A DNA stretch of 64,000 bases, taken from NCBI RefSeq assembly GCF_000284015.1, contig NC_016943.1, positions 1,157,541 through 1,221,540 of the forward strand. Direction: 5' to 3'. The notes beneath the pieces were generated by a model. It saw only the letters and a list, made by a program, of their open reading frames with translations. It was not told where the DNA came from and made no database searches. Below are positions 55,201 through 63,183 of this stretch, piece after piece (position 1 is the stretch's first letter; each line of letters begins with the position of its first letter). This DNA comes from Blastococcus saxobsidens DD2 (GTDB lineage Bacteria > Actinomycetota > Actinomycetes > Mycobacteriales > Geodermatophilaceae). Position numbers and translations under genes: made by a program.

Positions 55201-55834
55201 GGGCGGCTACGCCTACGGCCGCGACCTCGACGGCGTGCAGGCCCGGCCGGACATGGAGGCGGCGTACGAGCGGATCGCGGTGGCGGCCAAGAACGTGGAC
55301 ACCCGTGAGCACGACATCGCCGACTCCGACGACTACTTCCAGTACCACGGCGGCATGGTCGCGACCGTCCGTGCCTTGACCGGTCGGGCTCCGGCTGCCT
55401 ACATCGGGGACTCCACGCGGCCGGAGTCGGTCCGGACCCGCTCGCTGACCGAGGAGACCGCGCGGGTGTTCCGCGCGCGGGTGGTCAACCCGAAGTGGCT
55501 CGCGGCGATGCGCCGGCACGGCTACAAGGGCGCCTTCGAGCTCGCGGCCACGGTCGACTACCTCTTCGGCTACGACGCCACCACCGGCGTGGTCGCCGAC
55601 TGGATGTACGAGAAGCTCGCGCAGACCTACGTCCTCGACTCGGAGAACCGCGAGTTCCTGGAGACGTCGAACCCATGGGCGCTGCACGGGATCGCCGAGC
55701 GGCTGCTCGAGGCGGTCGACCGGGCGATGTGGGCCGAACCGGACCCGGCGCTGCTGGCCGAGCTCCAGCAGGCCTACCTGGACACCGAGGGCGACCTGGA
55801 AGGTGGCGAGGCGCCGGCCCGGAACGCCCCGTGA
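52214..55834 (+). CDS. cobN: Cobaltochelatase large subunit CobN
   Basis: 1206 residues, the family length. Conserved HVGKHGNLEWLPGK, DPGEGSQAKRRAHATLVDHM, and C-terminal YFQYHGGMVATVRALTGR and WMYEKLAQTYVLD. It binds hydrogenobyrinate a,c-diamide and inserts Co2+ with the AAA+/VWA subunit encoded at 39926-42004. GTG start at 52214 following a cobalamin riboswitch; a strong hairpin follows the stop. Confidence 0.96.
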   Translation: MSDPAFTLLSTSDTDLLSARASGAGWRLGNPARLDDAAVAALVAGSPLVVVRILGVRRQYEELLAPLLAGPAPVVVLGGEQVPDAELMELSTAPMGVATEAHGYLAQGGPDNLTQLHRFLSDTVLLTGEGFEPPVVAPDWGVLDRTARTTSGPRVAALYYRAHHLAGNTDFVEALCGAIEDAGGQALPVFTSSLRSVDPGLLETLRSADAMVVTVLAAGGARPATAQAGGDDGAWDVGELAALDVPVIQGLCLTRSREEWAADDDGLSPLDVGNQVAIPEFDGRLISVPFSFKETDADGLTHYVADPERAARVAGTAVAHARLRHTPPAERRIVVMLSAYPTKHARIGNAVGLDTPASVVRLLAAMAGQGYDIGPFDGPDALPGVADLDGDALVHALIAAGGQDADWLTEEQLSGNPVRIPAAEYRAFFETLPADLRVAMEEHWGPAPGSLFVDGDDIVFAALRSGNVVVMVQPPRGFGENPIAIYHDPDLPPSHHYLAAYWWLRSVFGAHALVHVGKHGNLEWLPGKTVGLSPSCGPDAALGDLPLIYPFLVNDPGEGSQAKRRAHATLVDHMVPPMARADSYGDIARLEQLLDEHANIAAMDPGKLPAVRAQIWTLLQAAKLDSDLGLNERPEDDHFDEMILHVDGWLCEIKDSQIRDGLHVLGSPPTGANRVDLVLAMLRARQIWGGSVALPGLREALGLVEDGTAGLKATDAVEALADALVSGMEERGWIAEAVDDVVRDVLDRDDDGVAAVLRFAVAEVVPRLERTTDELDATLHALEGGYVPAGPSGSPLRGLINVLPTGRNFYTVDPRAVPSRLAWETGQAMAESLVDRYRADTGEYPRSVGLSVWGTSAMRTSGDDIAEVLALLGVRPVWDEASRRITGLEPIPLDELGRPRIDVTVRISGFFRDAFPHVVTMLDDAVTLAAGLDEPADVNFVKAHVEADVATHGDRRRATTRVFGSKPGAYGAGLLSLIDSRNWRGDADLAEVYAVWGGYAYGRDLDGVQARPDMEAAYERIAVAAKNVDTREHDIADSDDYFQYHGGMVATVRALTGRAPAAYIGDSTRPESVRTRSLTEETARVFRARVVNPKWLAAMRRHGYKGAFELAATVDYLFGYDATTGVVADWMYEKLAQTYVLDSENREFLETSNPWALHGIAERLLEAVDRAMWAEPDPALLAELQQAYLDTEGDLEGGEAPARNAP

Positions 55835-55870
55835 CACCGACGCGGTGGCGGTGATTGCCCAGCCGCGTCA

Positions 55871-55904
55871 AGGGCGGTGGAGCCAGCTGAGGGCCCACCG
55901 CCCT
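55871..55904 (+). terminator. Terminator of cobN
   Basis: A perfect 10-bp stem AGGGCGGTGG / CCACCGCCCT with a 14-nt loop, 36 bp after the cobN stop. Confidence 0.75.
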
Positions 55905-55967
55905 CGTCCCCGCAGGTGATGTCAGTGAGTCTTGACGGACGCTATCACTTGTCTCATCGTGGTGCAC

Positions 55968-56633
55968 ATGACTGCGCTGACCGCCCACTCCATCGCGACC
56001 CTCACGGGCGCGATGGCCTCGAAGGTGGCCGCGCAGTGCCTCAACCTGCGGCGGAAGACCGGTCAGCCGGACCCGTTCGTCGTGGCCGTCGCCGCCCGCG
56101 ACGCCGAGGAGGCCGCGGAGCTGACCGACCTGCTGCACGTGCTGTACCTCTCGATCCGGGACGCCCACAGCACCCGCGAGGAGGTCCTGCGTGCGCTGTT
56201 GCCGGCCGGACGTCTGACCATGTCGCCGGCGGTGCTCGAGCAGGTGCAGCGCAACGCGCAGGCACAGGCCGAGCTGGCCGACGAGTTCGGTCTGCTGTCC
56301 AGCACCCAGGTCGCCGAGCTCACCGGTTCCACCGCGAGCAACCGGGCTGCCACGGCGAACCGGCTGCGCAACCAGCGGAAGGCGTTCGCCGTCGAGGTGG
56401 ACGGGGCGCAGCGCTTCCCGGGCTTCCAGTTCGGTGGGAACGGCCGGCCGCGGCCGGTCATCGCCGACGTGCTGGCCGCCGTCGGTGACCGGCTGTCCGG
56501 GTGGGAGCTGGCCCTGTGGTTCACCGGCAGCAGCGACTGGCTCGGCGGGGAGCGCCCCGTCGACGTGCTCGACAGTGACTCCGAACTCGTCGTGGAGGCG
56601 GCCCGTCGCCTCGCTGACGAGATCCTCACCTGA
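55968..56633 (+). CDS. Antitoxin, Xre/MbcA/ParS-like, of a RES toxin pair
   Basis: 221 residues from ATG 55968. The central part has an HTH-like segment LLSSTQVAELTGSTASNRAA; the C-terminal ~70 residues (FPGFQFGGNGRPRPVIADVL, then GWELALWFTGSSDWLGGERP) match the MbcA/ParS toxin-binding domain. It should bind and inhibit the toxin and repress the operon. TTGACG at ~55933 and an inverted GTGAT/ATCAC pair upstream may be promoter and operator. The toxin gene follows after 9 bp. Confidence 0.87.
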   Translation: MTALTAHSIATLTGAMASKVAAQCLNLRRKTGQPDPFVVAVAARDAEEAAELTDLLHVLYLSIRDAHSTREEVLRALLPAGRLTMSPAVLEQVQRNAQAQAELADEFGLLSSTQVAELTGSTASNRAATANRLRNQRKAFAVEVDGAQRFPGFQFGGNGRPRPVIADVLAAVGDRLSGWELALWFTGSSDWLGGERPVDVLDSDSELVVEAARRLADEILT

Positions 56634-56642
56634 GCACCGAAG

Positions 56643-57332
56643 GTGCCTGCTGCGCGACCGCATTCGCGGGTCCCGGCGCCGGTCGCCGTGCCGGCGCCGG
56701 CTGCCCCGGACAGCCTGGACCCGCTGCTGACCACCTGGGGGGCGGGGGAGAGGTTCCACCGCTGCTACGACATCGGCTGGGGTTCCCGCCAGTTCCACGC
56801 CGGCGACGACGCCCACCGCGGCCGCTTCCATCCCTTCACCCCGGACGGCGACACCGAGCCCCTGCCGGTGCTCTACGGCGTCGGCGACGTCGACGGGGCC
56901 GTGTTCGAGACCGTGTTCCACGACGTGCCGACCCGCGGGGTGAAGCGGGTGCCGCACGCGAAGCTGCTGCACCGCGTCGTGGTCGCCCTCGCCCCCAAGC
57001 GCGATCTCACGCTGGTCGACCTGACCAGCGAGGGGCTGCGCCGGCTCGAGCTGACCCGCGGGGAGCTCATCGATTCCGACGCGCGCAGCTACCCCGACAC
57101 CGCCGCCTGGGCCCGGGCTCTGCACGCCCACCCGCACGGCGTCGACGGGCTGCTGTGGGTCTCCCGCCAGCGCGACATCGGCCGTGCCCTGGTCCTGTTC
57201 GGCGACCGGGTCCAGGTCGAGGAGCTGGAGGTTGCCCCGGAGGTCCCGCTGACCCTCGGGGCCGGCCGCGGACTGGACCTCGTCGCCGAGGCCGCCGGCC
57301 GCGCCGGTATCACCATCACCGGCCTGGTCTGA
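56643..57332 (+). CDS. RES-domain toxin (NAD+ phosphorylase/glycohydrolase family)
   Basis: 229 residues from GTG 56643. After a Pro/Ala-rich N-terminus the RES fold appears: FHRCYDIGWGSRQFHAGDDA, GRFHPF, LYGVGDVDGAVFETVFHD and GVDGLLWVSRQRDIGRALVL. The R, Y and E positions expected at the NAD+ site are present. Family members such as MbcT and RES toxins degrade NAD+ and arrest growth. Toxin-after-antitoxin order is usual for this class. Confidence 0.88.
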   Translation: MPAARPHSRVPAPVAVPAPAAPDSLDPLLTTWGAGERFHRCYDIGWGSRQFHAGDDAHRGRFHPFTPDGDTEPLPVLYGVGDVDGAVFETVFHDVPTRGVKRVPHAKLLHRVVVALAPKRDLTLVDLTSEGLRRLELTRGELIDSDARSYPDTAAWARALHAHPHGVDGLLWVSRQRDIGRALVLFGDRVQVEELEVAPEVPLTLGAGRGLDLVAEAAGRAGITITGLV

Positions 57333-57410
57333 GCCCCGGCCGGGGCAACTCGTCAGCCGGACGTCGCCCGGCGCTGCGGCACCGACCAGCCGGAGCCGGG
57401 GCGCCCTCGC

Positions 57411-57659
57411 TCAGCGACCGGGTTCCTCCGGCGGTCCGGGAGGGCGGTCCACCGGGAGGACGTGACACACCATGTCCTCCGCGCAACGGGCGGGGTCCGA
57501 GCCGTCGGCGCGGTCACGCAGCCCCCGGATGTCCTCGCGGAGGGCGGTGAGCTCGGCGATCCGCTGGTCGAGGTCGGCGGCGTGGGCATCGAGCAGAGCG
57601 GTGACGTGGTGGGGGGGCTCGCCGCCGTCCTCGCGGACGGCGATGATCTGCCGGCGAGC
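57411..57659 (-). pseudogene. MerR-family regulator, C-terminal remnant
   Basis: Reads IIAVREDGGEPPHHVTALLD, then AELTALREDIRGLRDRADGS and ARCAEDMVCHVLP: the dimerization helix and Cys-containing tail of a MerR regulator. The N-terminal HTH is missing; upstream sequence in all frames is unrelated. Left boundary of homology approximate. Confidence 0.7.
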
Positions 57660-57814
57660 AGCTCGACCGGTGGGTTCACCTCGGCCTGCGTGGCTGGCAT
57701 CCCGCTGACCGACTGGACCGACATCAGGGCCCTCGGCCGGTGCAGGTCGCCTGCCGTAGCGGTTCCTGAGCGGGCGCACGCGCGGCGCGTCCCCGCGTAC
57801 GACGCCCCGGTGCC

Positions 57815-58098
57815 TCAGTCGAGAGCTGTGCCGTTGCGGTGTCCTCGGGTCTCGACCTCGTCGAGGAGGAGCGCGGCTCCGCTGTCGGCGGCGGCGTGGA
57901 AGGGCCGCAGCACGACGTCGACGCCGGCGGCCTCCAGCTGCTCCGCATCGTGGTCGTTGTGCGCGGTCAGGGCGACCTTGCCGGTGAAGTCGGCCTGGTC
58001 GAGCCCGTGCAGCAGCGCCAGGTTCACCGACCGGTCGGGCACGGTGCTGACCACCCAGGAGGTTCCGCGCAGCGGCAGGGCGTTGATCAGCTCCGGCC
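57815..58098 (-). pseudogene. TrkA-N / antiporter NAD-binding domain remnant
   Basis: Reads LINALPLRGTSWVVSTVPDR, then LLHGLDQADFTGKVALTAHN and GVDVVLRPFHAAADSGAALL, a Rossmann/RCK segment as in monovalent cation:proton antiporters. It is cut at its 5' side (58098), where an unrelated dehydrogenase fragment begins, and no transport domain is present. Confidence 0.65.
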
Positions 58099-58309
58099 TA
58101 CGGCATCACCTCCAACGCCATCCACCCCGGCGCCGTCGTGGGGGGAGCGGATCGAGCGGGTCCTCGCGGGGCGGGTCGAGGCCACCGGCCGGTCCCTGGA
58201 CCAGGTGCGGAAGGAGACGCCGGGTCGGGCTGCTGACATCGGCGGCGTGACGGGCTTCGGCCGGACAACGATGGGCACGGAATACTTCGCCGGCTACGAC
58301 AGCCGCTGA
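58099..58309 (+). pseudogene. Short-chain dehydrogenase C-terminal remnant with frameshift
   Basis: Starts mid-gene with YGITSNAIHPGAVVG, the SDR segment after the catalytic Tyr-Lys. An extra G in a run of six near 58145 then shifts the frame to ERIERVLAGRVEATGRSLDQ. It ends at TGA 58309 with an unrelated-looking tail. Only the last part of an SDR gene remains. Confidence 0.65.
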
Positions 58310-58380
58310 CCGAGTTGATGCGAGGGGTCGCGGTGGACGGCGTCCCAAGTGCCGTCGCGGACGGCGCCGGAACGGATGAA

Positions 58381-58408
58381 GGCCCTGGTCAGCGAACTGA
58401 CCAGGGCC
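58381..58408 (-). terminator. Terminator of tRNA-His
   Basis: A perfect 12-bp stem GGCCCTGGTCAG / CTGACCAGGGCC with a CGAA loop, 10 bp after the encoded CCA. Nearly the same hairpin stands next to the tRNA-His fragment at 32395-32431. Confidence 0.85.
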
Positions 58409-58417
58409 TCCACCGCG

Positions 58418-58494
<77 letters not shown>

Positions 58495-58581
58495 GTGCCT
58501 CCGCCCGGACGCAGAGCGCCGGAGGGAACGGGCCAACGATACCGGAGACCCGGCGGCGGTCCACCGGGGGAGTCGCCTGGG

Positions 58582-59241
58582 TCAGGCGTGCCCGGCGTCC
58601 CCGGCCGCCAGCAGGTCGGCGAACGAGCCGACCACCGCGTCGGAGGCCTTCTTCGCCCGGTCGCTGCTGGGCCCGGGCGCCGCGACGAACAGAGTGCGCC
58701 GGTAGTACGCCAGCTCGCGCACCGACTCGATGATGTCGGCCAGCGCACGGTGGGCGAGCCCCTTCGGCGGCTGGGCGAAGTAGACCCGCGGGAACCAGCG
58801 GCGGGCCAGCTCCTTGATCGAGGAGACGTCGACCATCCGGTAGTGCAGGTGGTCGTCGAGCTCCGGCATGTCGCGGGCCAGGAAGCCGCGGTCTGTGCCG
58901 ATCGAGTTTCCGCACAGCGGGGCGGTCCGGCGCTCCGGCACCCAGCGCTTGATGTAGGCCAGCAGCTGCTGCTCGGCCTCGGCGACGGTGAGCGAGGAGG
59001 CCCGGACGGCGTCGGTGAGCCCTGACTTCCGGTGCATCTCGACGACGACGTCGTCCATGCCGTCCAGGTCGGCGTCGTCGGCCGCGATGATCAGGTCCAG
59101 GCCCGGGTCCAGGACGTTCAGCTCCGAGTCGGTCACCACGACGGCGACCTCGATCAGCTTGTCCTTGACGATGTCCAGCCCGGTCATCTCGCAGTCGATC
59201 CAGACCAGGTGTCCCGCGCTCTCCGCCACGTCGCCCGACAT
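58582..59241 (-). CDS. orn: Oligoribonuclease
   Basis: 219 residues from ATG 59241. DEDDh exonuclease motifs: exo [12 protein letters not shown], exo [15 protein letters not shown], exo [20 protein letters not shown]. Degrades 2-5-nt RNA (and pGpG) in the cytoplasm. The start is chosen so that motif I lies near residue 15, as in known Orn proteins. Located just upstream of tRNA-His on the same strand, a common actinobacterial arrangement. Confidence 0.95.
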   Translation of the reverse strand: MSGDVAESAGHLVWIDCEMTGLDIVKDKLIEVAVVVTDSELNVLDPGLDLIIAADDADLDGMDDVVVEMHRKSGLTDAVRASSLTVAEAEQQLLAYIKRWVPERRTAPLCGNSIGTDRGFLARDMPELDDHLHYRMVDVSSIKELARRWFPRVYFAQPPKGLAHRALADIIESVRELAYYRRTLFVAAPGPSSDRAKKASDAVVGSFADLLAAGDAGHA

Positions 59242-59376
59242 TACGCACCGTGTGCACCGCGCGCCCCGGGTGTCCGCCTCCGTCGCGCCGCCTGCGACGG
59301 CACGGCGCGGAAGGCTCGGCATCGGGCCGCATCCTCGCTAGGGTCGCCGGAACACCCGCCGTCAGGAAGCCTCGCC

Positions 59377-60561
59377 GTGTCCACTGCTCCTGCCCCCGCC
59401 GCCCCTGCCGTGCCGCAGGCGCCGGGCACGCTCCGCGCCGGCCTGGTCCACCCGGTGGCGCTGGTCCGATGGCTCTGGTTCGCCTACATGACCCCCGGCC
59501 GCCCCGGCCGCGCGACCACTCAGCACGAGCTGCGCTGGATCTACACCGCCTGGCTGGCCGCCTTCCTGCTGAAGATGGTCGGGTCGTCCTGGGACGTCTC
59601 GTGGCACTTCATGTGGCTGCGGGACGACCTCGCGCCCCCGCACCTGCTGAACACGGTCGGCACCGCGGGCGTCGTCGTCCTGGTGCTGTTCCACAGCTAC
59701 AGCGGCTACGGCGTCGACCAGCGGGCGCTGCGGCTGATGCAGGTGGGCATCGGCACCTTCCTGGTCGCGATCCCGGTGGACATCCTCAACCACCGGATCA
59801 ACGGCCTGGACATCACCAGCTGGAGCCCCAGCCACGCGCTGCTCTACCTGGGGACGGCCATCATGCTGGCCGGGGCGCTGCGCGGCTGGTGGCTGTACGC
59901 CGCACCCGGCCGCCTGCGCGACCTGGTCTCCCTCGGCCTGTGGCTGTTCTTCGTCGAGAACGTGGTCTTCCCCAACCAGCACCAGGAGTACGGGGTGCTG
60001 TCGCTGGAGGCCTACAACGCCGGGCGGACGACGGCCGAGCCCTCGCTGCTGGACTTCGCCGCCGCGCAGGGGCAGACACCGACGATGTTCATGCTGCCGG
60101 TGTCCTCCTGGGTGCACCCGGCGTGGCTGGTCTGCGCCGGCCTGCTCTCCCTGGTGGTGGCCCGCAAGGTGGTCGGCCTGCGGTGGACGGCGACCGTGGT
60201 CGCCGTCGTGTACCTCGGCTATCGCGGGGTCATGTGGCTGGGCCTGGTCGCGATGGGCTTCCCGCCCTCGGTGCTGCCGGTGGTGCTGATCGTCGGCGCG
60301 GTGCTCGTCGACGTCGCCGTCACCCGCCGCATCCCCGGCTGGGCGGCCGGGCTCGTGGTCGCCGCCGGGGTGTACGCCGTCGCCTTTCCGCTGGAGATGC
60401 TCGGCCTGCTGCCCCCGTGGAGCTGGTGGTCGGCGCTCCCGGTCGCCGTCGCGTTCGCGGTGCTGTGGGCCGGGGTGGACGCGCTGGCCGGCAGTGCGTG
60501 GCTGGCCCGCTGGCGGGCCGCCGACGAGCCGGCCGCCACGCCGGAGCGTGCCGTCGTCTGA
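59377..60561 (+). CDS. Polytopic membrane protein of unknown function
   Basis: 394 residues from GTG 59377. About nine to ten hydrophobic helices, e.g. GTAGVVVLVLFHS, LLYLGTAIMLAGALRGWWLY and VLPVVLIVGAVLVDVAVTRR. Conserved-looking polar pairs in loops (WDVSWHFMW, SPSHALLYLG, NQHQEYGVLS) could form a His-based cofactor or metal site. A Pro/Ala-rich cytoplasmic N-terminus precedes helix 1. No family recognised. Divergent from orn. Confidence 0.8.
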   Translation: MSTAPAPAAPAVPQAPGTLRAGLVHPVALVRWLWFAYMTPGRPGRATTQHELRWIYTAWLAAFLLKMVGSSWDVSWHFMWLRDDLAPPHLLNTVGTAGVVVLVLFHSYSGYGVDQRALRLMQVGIGTFLVAIPVDILNHRINGLDITSWSPSHALLYLGTAIMLAGALRGWWLYAAPGRLRDLVSLGLWLFFVENVVFPNQHQEYGVLSLEAYNAGRTTAEPSLLDFAAAQGQTPTMFMLPVSSWVHPAWLVCAGLLSLVVARKVVGLRWTATVVAVVYLGYRGVMWLGLVAMGFPPSVLPVVLIVGAVLVDVAVTRRIPGWAAGLVVAAGVYAVAFPLEMLGLLPPWSWWSALPVAVAFAVLWAGVDALAGSAWLARWRAADEPAATPERAVV

Positions 60562-60711
60562 TCCGCCGGACCGGCGCGGAGCGCCGATTCCCTCGCGCCG
60601 ATGACGTAGCGTCGGGCGTGGCTGCGTCACGGGGGCGGTCGCCGCGCCGGTGACCGAACCGCGCGCGGAGGCGGCCCGACCGCAGGATCCGACCGCCCGG
60701 AGGACGACGAC

Positions 60712-62457
60712 GTGCTGGCCCTGATCCCGGCGCCGCTGCAGACGGCGGGGGAGCGTGCCTTCTTCGGCGAGCTCGCCCGGTGGGACACCGGCGGCTCGGT
60801 GCGCGCGGCCGTGGTGGCCTCCCTGCCGCTGGTCGACGGGCCGCTGGGCCGCCGTCAGTCGGACGCGGTCCTGCTGGTCCCCGAGGGGATCGCGGTGATC
60901 CGCGTCGCCGAGGTGGTCCGGCAGTCCGGCGTGGTCAGGGCGACGCCCGAGGGCAGCTGGACCATCGCCGCCGACGACGGGCCCAGCCAGGTGCTGCAGC
61001 TGGCCGGTGGTGGATCGACCCCCCTGGACGGGCTGATGCGCGCGGGCATGGACACCGCGGTGAAGCTGCGGCGCGCCGGCCTGGAACCCGGGCGGATCGC
61101 CCGCCTGACCGTCCTGGTGGGCGAGGTGACCGGCCTGGACCCGGCCGACGGCGACCTCGGCGAGGGCGACCACGTCGCCACCCTCGACCCTCGCTCGCTG
61201 CTGCTGGCGATCGCCCGGGCCAGCCGGCACGCCGGCGTCGACAACCCGCGGCTGTGGACGACCGCCGACGTGCGCGCCGCGCTGGAGGCGCTGGAGTACC
61301 CCGGGCGGGGGCCGTCGGTGGAGGAGCTGAACGGGGAGGCGTTCCCGTACTCGCCGTACGTGCTGCGCCGCCCCCAGCTGCTGACGCCGGCCGCGATGAA
61401 CGCCGCGCCGAAGGCGACCCCGCCCGCACCCCAGGCCGCGGAGCCGTCGCCGACCCCCGCTCCGAATCCCGGTGACCCGCTGAGCGCCACGGGGGTGGCT
61501 CGTGCCGTCGCGGCCTCGGTCGCCTCGGCGCACGCCGCCGCGGTGGCCGCCGCGGCGCCGGCCGCCCCGGCTCCCGGCCGCACCGGGCAGCGGGACACCG
61601 TGGAGGTGGATGGGGAGCCCGCGCCACCGGCCGGTGACGCCGGCATCGGCGGGCTCTTCGGCCGCGAGAGGGAGAGCGCGGGGGCGACCGACGGTCCCGT
61701 CCCGCCGCCGTCGCCCCGCACCGCCGTGCTGCCGGCCACGCCGGGTGCCGAGGAACCGCGGGTGCGCCCGCCGCTGTCCCCGGCCTGGGGTGCGACAGCC
61801 TCGGGCAACCGCGCCGAGGGCGGCCCGTCGGACGGGGCTGCCCGGACCCGCTGGGTGATCGCCGCCGTCGTCCTCGCCCTGGTGGTGCTGGGCGCGACCG
61901 CGGCCGGGGTGCTGTTGGGCGGCGGCGACGAGGGCGCCACTCCCGGGACGACGGCGCCGGTCACCGAGAGCGCGCCGTCCGGCCCGGCGCCGGGCGAGGT
62001 GCGGACCGTCGACGGCACCGCGTACACCCTCCAGGCGGTGCAGGTGGACGACACCTGCGCCGGTCACGCGTACGGGCAGGTGGCGGAGTTCCTCGCCGCC
62101 ACCGACTGCACGGGGCTGGCCCGGGCGCTGTACTCGGCGAGCGTCGAGGGCGCACCGGTGGTCGTGTCGGTGTCACGGGTGGCCATGGCCGATACGGCGA
62201 TCGCGCGGGAACTGCGCGAGCTCACCGACACCGACGGCAGCGGCAACGTCAGTGATCTGCTGCGCGAGGGCGTCACCTACGCCGGCGGCCCGGCGAAGCT
62301 CTCCTCGGCCCAGTACGCCAGTGCGGTGTCCGGTCCCACGGTCACCGTCGTCGAGACCGCGTGGGCGAATCCGGCCACCACGGGGAGCGTCGCGGCGCTG
62401 GACAAGGCGGCCTCCGACGGCCTGGCGCTGCCGGTACCGCCCCCGCCCGGGGGCTGA
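60712..62457 (+). CDS. Membrane protein with NERD-like N-terminus, unknown function
   Basis: 581 residues from GTG 60712. The N-terminal ~200 residues (PLQTAGERAFFGELARWDTG, VLLVPEGIAVIRVAEVV, LVGEVTGLDPADGD) resemble a nuclease-related NERD-type fold only weakly. A long Ala/Pro-rich linker (~225-380) leads to one membrane helix (WVIAAVVLALVVLGATAAGV, ~382-401). An extracellular C-terminal domain (~440-575) carries a Cys pair (DDTCAGHAYG and ATDCTGLARAL) that may form a disulfide. Orientation is therefore cytoplasmic N-terminus, outside C-terminus. Function unknown; a septum or envelope role is speculation. Confidence 0.75.
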   Translation: MLALIPAPLQTAGERAFFGELARWDTGGSVRAAVVASLPLVDGPLGRRQSDAVLLVPEGIAVIRVAEVVRQSGVVRATPEGSWTIAADDGPSQVLQLAGGGSTPLDGLMRAGMDTAVKLRRAGLEPGRIARLTVLVGEVTGLDPADGDLGEGDHVATLDPRSLLLAIARASRHAGVDNPRLWTTADVRAALEALEYPGRGPSVEELNGEAFPYSPYVLRRPQLLTPAAMNAAPKATPPAPQAAEPSPTPAPNPGDPLSATGVARAVAASVASAHAAAVAAAAPAAPAPGRTGQRDTVEVDGEPAPPAGDAGIGGLFGRERESAGATDGPVPPPSPRTAVLPATPGAEEPRVRPPLSPAWGATASGNRAEGGPSDGAARTRWVIAAVVLALVVLGATAAGVLLGGGDEGATPGTTAPVTESAPSGPAPGEVRTVDGTAYTLQAVQVDDTCAGHAYGQVAEFLAATDCTGLARALYSASVEGAPVVVSVSRVAMADTAIARELRELTDTDGSGNVSDLLREGVTYAGGPAKLSSAQYASAVSGPTVTVVETAWANPATTGSVAALDKAASDGLALPVPPPPGG

Positions 62458-62467
62458 GGGGCCGACG

Positions 62468-63094
62468 TCAGCCGGTCGCGGCGGCCCAGGCCATCCGGCG
62501 GAGCAGGTCGCCCGTCGCCGGCCGCCCGAGCCGGCCGGCGCTGTGCGGCGTGGAGTTGATCAGACCGAAGACGGCATGCGCACGGACCCGGCAGGCGGCG
62601 GCGTCCGCGCCGGGGTGCAGGCGCGCCAGCACCGCCACCCACTCCTCGACGTAGCGCCGCTGCAGCCGGCGCACCTGCGCGGCGTCGGCGTCGGCCAGCG
62701 ACGGGAGGTCGCGGTCGTGGACGACGATCAGCGCCGGGTTGTCGAGCGCGAACTCCACCTGGAAGTCGATCAGCGCACGCAGCTCGTCGGCCGGATCGGG
62801 CCCCGCCTCGGAGATCCGCTCCCGGGCGCCGTCGGCCAGCCGTTCACTGATCCGGACCAGCATCTCGGCGAGCATCGCGTCCTTGCTCGCGAAGTGCCGG
62901 TAGATGGCCGGACCGGTGACCCCCACGGCGGCGCCCACGTCGTCGACCCCCACCGCGCGGGCCCCGCGCTCGGCGAACAGCTGCGCCGCGGCCTGCAGGA
63001 TCTGCTCCCGCCGGGAGGGCCGTCGGGTGTCGGCGATCAGCGCCGTGTCGCGCGCGGACCGGGCGGGTCCCGCCTGCGACCGGGCCGTGGTCAT
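62468..63094 (-). CDS. TetR family regulator
   Basis: 208 residues from ATG 63094. N-terminal HTH: QILQAAAQLFAERGARAVGV and VGAAVGVTGPAIYRHFASKD. C-terminal helical ligand domain. Divergent from the acyl-CoA carboxylase beta gene across 89 bp that hold two palindromes, so it most likely represses that acyl-CoA degradation operon, as in leucine/isovalerate catabolic clusters (inference). Confidence 0.92.
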   Translation of the reverse strand: MTTARSQAGPARSARDTALIADTRRPSRREQILQAAAQLFAERGARAVGVDDVGAAVGVTGPAIYRHFASKDAMLAEMLVRISERLADGARERISEAGPDPADELRALIDFQVEFALDNPALIVVHDRDLPSLADADAAQVRRLQRRYVEEWVAVLARLHPGADAAACRVRAHAVFGLINSTPHSAGRLGRPATGDLLRRMAWAAATG

Positions 63095-63115
63095 GGCACG
63101 AATGCTAGCCGCGAC

Positions 63116-63131
63116 GTGAACGGTCGTTCAC
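63116..63131. promoter_or_regulatory. TetR operator, site 1
   Basis: Perfect 7-2-7 palindrome GTGAACG-GT-CGTTCAC in the tetR/accD divergent gap, 22 bp from the tetR start. Confidence 0.75.
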
Positions 63132-63158
63132 CCCCGACGTGCGGAGTGGACCGCGGCT

Positions 63159-63174
63159 GTGAACGACGGTTAAC
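63159..63174. promoter_or_regulatory. TetR operator, site 2 (half-site like)
   Basis: GTGAACGACGGTTAAC shares the left half-site GTGAACG with site 1 and has a degenerate right half; it lies 10 bp before the carboxylase GTG. Confidence 0.5.
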
Positions 63175-63183
63175 CTGCTGGGC

